From contig JAFYRH010000377.1 in the NCBI GenBank assembly GCA_017559555.1, positions 1-10,576 on the forward strand: a stretch of DNA of 10,576 bases, written 5' to 3'. The translations under genes and the position numbers were made by a program. The notes beneath the pieces were generated by a model. The model was not told where the DNA came from. It made no database searches and worked only from the letters and a program-made list of their open reading frames with translations. The stretch comes from Clostridia bacterium. Lineage in GTDB: Bacteria; Bacillota; Clostridia; Oscillospirales; CAG-272. Positions 7,246 to 10,576 of the stretch are shown one piece after another. The number at the start of each line of letters is the position of its first letter. Position 1 is the stretch's first letter.

Positions 7246-8802
7246 TTATGCGCGACGGCGTTTGATCAGCACAACTGCCGCAACCGCAAAAATGACCGCT
7301 GCGGGAATGACTGCCAAAGCAATTGTCCAACGCAACATTTGCGCGGTGGTAATGGTACTGATCTCGTAGGAAGCAAAAGGCTTGATGGTCAAGCCAACGG
7401 GAGTTATGCGCTCACCGGTCTCTTCAAACAAAGTAAGCAATACGTCACCGTTATCGTATACGGCAGATTGCAAATAGGTACGTGTGCCAAAATCCACCGA
7501 CGAGATTACGCCAACGTACGAGGAGCCCGTAGCATTCTTCTGTTCGGTCAAACTCATCAAAATGCAAGAACCGCCGTCTACAACCTGTCCGTTTGCCCAA
7601 TACAACGTGCTTTCGCTGCTGCGGTACAAGGGATAAATTGTACGATTGCCGTTTGTGTTGACATAAGTGCCGTTTTGCTGTGCAATATAACCCTCACCGG
7701 TTACTGCCAAAGCCGTAGCGTTGCCAAAAACAACGTATTCGTTCTCAACATCTACAAAGCGGTCACTCTCGCCCTTTGTAGCATAACCGTAAATGGTGTA
7801 GCCGTCAGACGTCAAAGATCCGGAGGGATCCTGCACCGTGTAACGGTAGGATACACCCGTGGTGCTGTTTGTATCATACTTGGTTTCAATACCCCACTCT
7901 TTGATATAGCTTTCAAAATTGGGCATCTTGGGGGTTCCCTTCTCCAAGAAAACGAAGAAGGAATGTCCATCCTCGGCTAAGAAATTATCCAAAATTTCTT
8001 TCTCCGAAATATCCGAAAGATCATCCGATACCAAGTCGGTGTTGGGATTGTAACTGATGATGACGTCGCAAGTAGCGGGAATCGGATCGCGGTACAAATC
8101 GATATAAACGACCGTGTAACCCGCATCATCCAAAATGGTTAGGAGCTCATAGTCATAGGCGACCTCACCGTGATTGGTCAGCAAACACGCAATGCGAGGG
8201 TCATCGTCGATGGCGTGCATCAAAGCAGAGCTGAGCTTGCGCTCACCGCTGTAAGCCCAAGGCTCGGTGCTTTCGTCATCGGCAAATACATAAAAATCGG
8301 TCCACTTGTAAACACGGTGATATTCACCGCAAACTACAATTACGTTGTTGCTGTTCAAGGGAGTAACGATTTCCTCACCCGTAATGGGATTGATGCTGAC
8401 AGTGTAAGACTTGACAGGTTCGGGATTGAGATAGATATCGTGATATTTCAGTTCGATGTTATCAAAGCGTTCTGCCAAAGCGTTGGCGGTGTGGTAGAGA
8501 TAATAGTTCTCACTGCCAACAGCCTTTACGTTTTTCTCAATATCGCAGAACCAAATTTGAATTTTCGGCAACGCTTCGCCATCTTGACGGTAGGCTTCAA
8601 ACGTACTCTCCAAAACGTTGTAGCAATCCTCGGTGACGTCAAACGCCATAGTGGGCGTCAGAGGTGTGTAAAGCTCATAACGCTCTACCACAGAGGATAG
8701 CACCGCATTGGCAAGCACAGCCACCAAAATCACCATAGCGGTAAGAACTGCCGCTACTGTGGCATGGCGCACCTTTTTGTTGCGTATGAATCTTTTTTTC
8801 AT
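7246..8802 (-). CDS. GldG-family ABC transporter auxiliary protein, copy 1
   Basis: A 518-residue bitopic protein built like its downstream paralog. It has a very basic N-terminus (MKKRFIRNKKVRH), a transmembrane helix at about 14-36, a large extracytoplasmic domain, and a C-terminal helix at about 488-513 ending in KRRRA. Core landmarks are LLTNHGEVAYDYELL (207-221), DPIPATCDVIISYNPNTD (239-256) and PNFESYIKEWGIETKY (294-309). Near the end, GDVLLTLFEETGERITPVGL (452-471) matches TDALLSVLRYMGKDVNPVGL of the other copy. NHGE occupies the place where I recall GHGE in many GldG proteins. GGAGG at 8817-8813, 10 bases before the ATG, supports the start. It lies 21 bases after the permease and 30 bases before copy 2, so all are probably co-transcribed. 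Its role is inferred as a structural or regulatory partner of the transporter; no enzyme motif is visible. Confidence 0.88.
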   Translation of the reverse strand: MKKRFIRNKKVRHATVAAVLTAMVILVAVLANAVLSSVVERYELYTPLTPTMAFDVTEDCYNVLESTFEAYRQDGEALPKIQIWFCDIEKNVKAVGSENYYLYHTANALAERFDNIELKYHDIYLNPEPVKSYTVSINPITGEEIVTPLNSNNVIVVCGEYHRVYKWTDFYVFADDESTEPWAYSGERKLSSALMHAIDDDPRIACLLTNHGEVAYDYELLTILDDAGYTVVYIDLYRDPIPATCDVIISYNPNTDLVSDDLSDISEKEILDNFLAEDGHSFFVFLEKGTPKMPNFESYIKEWGIETKYDTNSTTGVSYRYTVQDPSGSLTSDGYTIYGYATKGESDRFVDVENEYVVFGNATALAVTGEGYIAQQNGTYVNTNGNRTIYPLYRSSESTLYWANGQVVDGGSCILMSLTEQKNATGSSYVGVISSVDFGTRTYLQSAVYDNGDVLLTLFEETGERITPVGLTIKPFASYEISTITTAQMLRWTIALAVIPAAVIFAVAAVVLIKRRRA

Positions 8803-8823
8803 AAATGCTCTTCCTCCAATGCA

Positions 8824-9594
8824 TTAACCCCAACGACGCTTTTCGTAAACGCGAACGGTCAAGAACAGGAAAACAAATGCCAGGGATGCATAATACAGAA
8901 GTGCCGCATAATCGAACACACCTGCGCTAAAGTTTGTATAGCGGCTCAGTACCGACACCCAATCGATAACAAAACGAACGGCATAACTGCCAATGATGGG
9001 TTGTCCGCTGGAATCGGTCAGTACGTTAAAAACATTAAGGAGAACCATAGCCGCAATAACGCCAATGGTGATAACTGCCGCAGAAAGCTGATTTTCGGTC
9101 ATTGCCGAAATGAAGGTTCCAATGGCGATAAGCGCCGCACCCAAAAGAATGAGTGCCAAGAGAGATCCGACGATCTGTCCCGTTACGGGACCGATGTGTG
9201 TCAGGGTGTAATCGGTTCCGCCACGCTCTGCAGCGGCGATTACGTAAAGAGGAATAAAGTTGATGCAAGAAAGCAATACGCCGCCTACAAACAAGGTAAG
9301 AGCCGCAAAGTACTTGCCCAAAACCATGCCCGTAATGGTAACGGGAGCGGTTAAGAGCATTTGCTCGGTACGCATCTTTCTTTCCTCTGCAAACAGTCTC
9401 ATCGTCAAAAGAGGAATGAGGATAACAAAAGCGATGATCAAATAAAAGAAGTATTGGCTGGTATTATAGGTACCCGCAATAATGGTCGTATAGCAACACA
9501 AGAGAGCCGAGAACACCAAAAAGATACCCAAATAGATGTATCCAATGGGGTTGATGAAGTAAGAGGACATCTCTTTTCGATAAATAGCAAACAT
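8824..9594 (-). CDS. GldF-like ABC-2 family transporter permease
   Basis: A 256-residue integral membrane subunit of a Gld-type ABC transporter with about six helices (roughly 17-38, 48-65, 91-120, 138-164, 170-192 and 228-248). The N-terminal FAIYRKEMSSYFINPIGYIY is typical of GldF and NosY-like permeases, where the membrane-parallel start precedes helix 1. The loop after helix 2, TMRLFAEERKMRTEQMLLTAPV (64-85), carries the conserved M-R-x-F-A-E-E-R and T-E-x-L-L-T-A-P motif thought to contact the ATPase. The protein ends in a basic tail (YEKRRWG). AGAAAGGA lies 11 bases upstream of the ATG. The gene follows the ATPase by 53 bases and precedes GldG copy 1 by 21 bases. A single permease gene implies a homodimeric pore. 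The substrate is unknown. Confidence 0.92.
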   Translation of the reverse strand: MFAIYRKEMSSYFINPIGYIYLGIFLVFSALLCCYTTIIAGTYNTSQYFFYLIIAFVILIPLLTMRLFAEERKMRTEQMLLTAPVTITGMVLGKYFAALTLFVGGVLLSCINFIPLYVIAAAERGGTDYTLTHIGPVTGQIVGSLLALILLGAALIAIGTFISAMTENQLSAAVITIGVIAAMVLLNVFNVLTDSSGQPIIGSYAVRFVIDWVSVLSRYTNFSAGVFDYAALLYYASLAFVFLFLTVRVYEKRRWG

Positions 9595-9605
9595 AAAACA
9601 GCAAT

Positions 9606-9613
9606 TCCTTTCT
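9606..9613 (-). promoter_or_regulatory. Ribosome binding site of the permease gene
   Basis: AGAAAGGA lies 11 bases before the ATG at 9594, inside the 53-base gap after the ATPase. Sequence and spacing are the same as at GldG copy 2. Confidence 0.7.
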
Positions 9614-9647
9614 GTAATGGGTGAATATGCACACAGGGGTCAACGAA

Positions 9648-10576
9648 TTATTCGTCGTCAACATCCTCGTCGGCGGTTTGAGCCGCCTCTGCTCTTTGAC
9701 GTTCAGCCTCTGCATAAAGTGCGGCACCCAATTCTTTTTCTTGGTTCGCGGCAACGGCTCTGCGATTTTTGCGTGCCACGCGCTCGCGTGCGGCACTCAG
9801 CGTTTTCTTTTCTTCGGAGTGGTCAACAACCGAAATAAAGATATCTTCAAGGCTCATACCCATAGCTTCCATACCGATGAGCGGCCAGTTGCGTTCAACC
9901 AGTTGATAGAACAACTTTTTGCGAATGTCAATGCCGGTGTCACTCTCAATCATATAGGAGTATGCATCACCGTCGCGCTCTGCCAAGCCCTCGGCATAGG
10001 AAATACCGGGCGTGGAACGAAGCATTGCGAGCACATCCTTTTGAGGACCAACGATTTTAACGTTAAATCGACGGTTACGGCTCATAACGTTGGCAATGTT
10101 CTCGGTCTTTTCGTTTGCAACGATCTTACCCTTGTTGATGATCACAATGCGGTCGCAAACAGCTTGTACCTCTTGCAGGATGTGTGTAGAAAGAATAACC
10201 GTGTGCGATTTGCCAAGGCTACGGATCAAGTTACGAATTTCGATGATCTGCTTGGGGTCAAGACCAACCGTAGGCTCATCAAAAATGATAACCTTGGGAT
10301 TGCCGATGAGCGCCTGCGCAATGCCCACTCTTTGACGGTAACCCTTGGAAAGCGTGCGAATGACCTTGTGGTACATATCGCTGATCTTTACCGTTTCGCA
10401 AATGGTTCTCAGGTGCGGCTCACGATCCAGCTTGCAGCACTTGAGATCGTACGCAAAGTTGAGGTATTCCCCAACCGTCATATCCAAATAAAGAGGCGGT
10501 TGCTCGGGCAGATAGCCAATCAGTTTTTTAGCGCCGATGGGATCGCTGAGAATATCAATTCCCGCGATGCAAGCCT
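9648..10576 (-). CDS. ABC transporter ATP-binding protein (GldA-like), N-terminus beyond window
   Basis: The reading frame is open to the right edge. 308 residues are visible and the Walker A region is missing because the window ends, not because the gene is broken. The fragment begins around AGIDILSDP and continues with the Q-loop IGYLPEQPPLYLDMTV. It then has the ABC signature LSKGYRQRVGIAQAL (near 10352-10308), Walker B VIIFDEP (10292-10272), D-loop GLDPKQ and the H-loop histidine in ILSTHIL (near 10184). A TTG at 10487 could be mistaken for a start but is an internal Leu codon. After the nucleotide-binding domain comes a DUF4162-like region ending near GMSLEDIFISVV. A charged extension of about 58 residues follows, first Lys/Arg-rich, then Ala/Glu/Arg-rich, ending TADEDVDDE. 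The ATPase powers the permease encoded next in the operon. The operon promoter lies outside the window. Confidence 0.93.
   Translation of the reverse strand, partial: ACIAGIDILSDPIGAKKLIGYLPEQPPLYLDMTVGEYLNFAYDLKCCKLDREPHLRTICETVKISDMYHKVIRTLSKGYRQRVGIAQALIGNPKVIIFDEPTVGLDPKQIIEIRNLIRSLGKSHTVILSTHILQEVQAVCDRIVIINKGKIVANEKTENIANVMSRNRRFNVKIVGPQKDVLAMLRSTPGISYAEGLAERDGDAYSYMIESDTGIDIRKKLFYQLVERNWPLIGMEAMGMSLEDIFISVVDHSEEKKTLSAARERVARKNRRAVAANQEKELGAALYAEAERQRAEAAQTADEDVDDE

Noticed and set aside
10485..10487. TTG as the start of the ABC ATPase
   Set aside because: The frame stays open upstream and encodes the conserved Q-loop sequence (IGYLPEQPPLY), so this is an internal Leu codon.
2544..10576. 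A gliding motility apparatus
   Set aside because: GldA/F/G-like names come from Bacteroidetes. The rest of the gliding machinery is not visible, and the operon type is common in non-gliding Clostridia.
1..10576. tRNA, rRNA, CRISPR, insertion sequence or riboswitch
   Set aside because: I saw no direct-repeat array, terminal inverted repeats, transposase, cloverleaf pattern or long structured leader. Nearly all bases are in genes with clear protein families.

Overview
This window looks like chromosomal DNA from a low-to-mid GC Bacillota, most likely an anaerobic Clostridia lineage (Oscillospiraceae-like or a related gut group). The grounds are AAAGGAG/GGAGG ribosome binding sites, consensus TTGACA/TATAAT promoters, an InlB-type B-repeat domain, and a GldG/DUF4340 ABC-exporter operon of the kind that recurs in Clostridia. 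The taxonomic placement is inference; there is no rRNA or marker gene here. I see no tRNA, rRNA, CRISPR array, insertion sequence, phage gene or attachment site.

Left part (1-2540). The start of an unrecognised membrane protein runs off the left edge on the minus strand. A 239-base divergent intergenic region carries one good sigma-70-type promoter in each direction. The plus-strand promoter drives a two-gene unit: a MATE-family multidrug/sodium-type efflux transporter, then a HAD-superfamily phosphatase that overlaps it by 4 bases (ATGA). The unit ends at a 26-base perfect palindrome with U-rich tracts on both sides, which should terminate transcription from both directions.

Right part (2544-10576). 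Five genes on the minus strand, 21-53 bases apart and without visible internal terminators, form one operon. In transcription order they are an ABC ATPase (its N-terminus with Walker A lies beyond the right edge), a GldF-like ABC-2 permease, two different GldG-family single-pass auxiliary proteins in tandem, and a 936-residue DUF4340-like protein. This is a Gld-type ABC transporter. The ATPase would power the permease, while the two GldG paralogs and the DUF4340 protein expose large domains outside the membrane. The substrate is unknown. The name comes from Bacteroidetes gliding genes, but nothing here implies gliding.

The most unusual points are in this operon. The GldG subunit is duplicated into two diverged full-length copies. 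The DUF4340 protein carries an InlB B-repeat-like domain on the predicted cytoplasmic side of its only membrane segment. That same protein seems to hold two DUF4340-like units plus long extra beta-rich sequence. The ATPase has a charged C-terminal extension.
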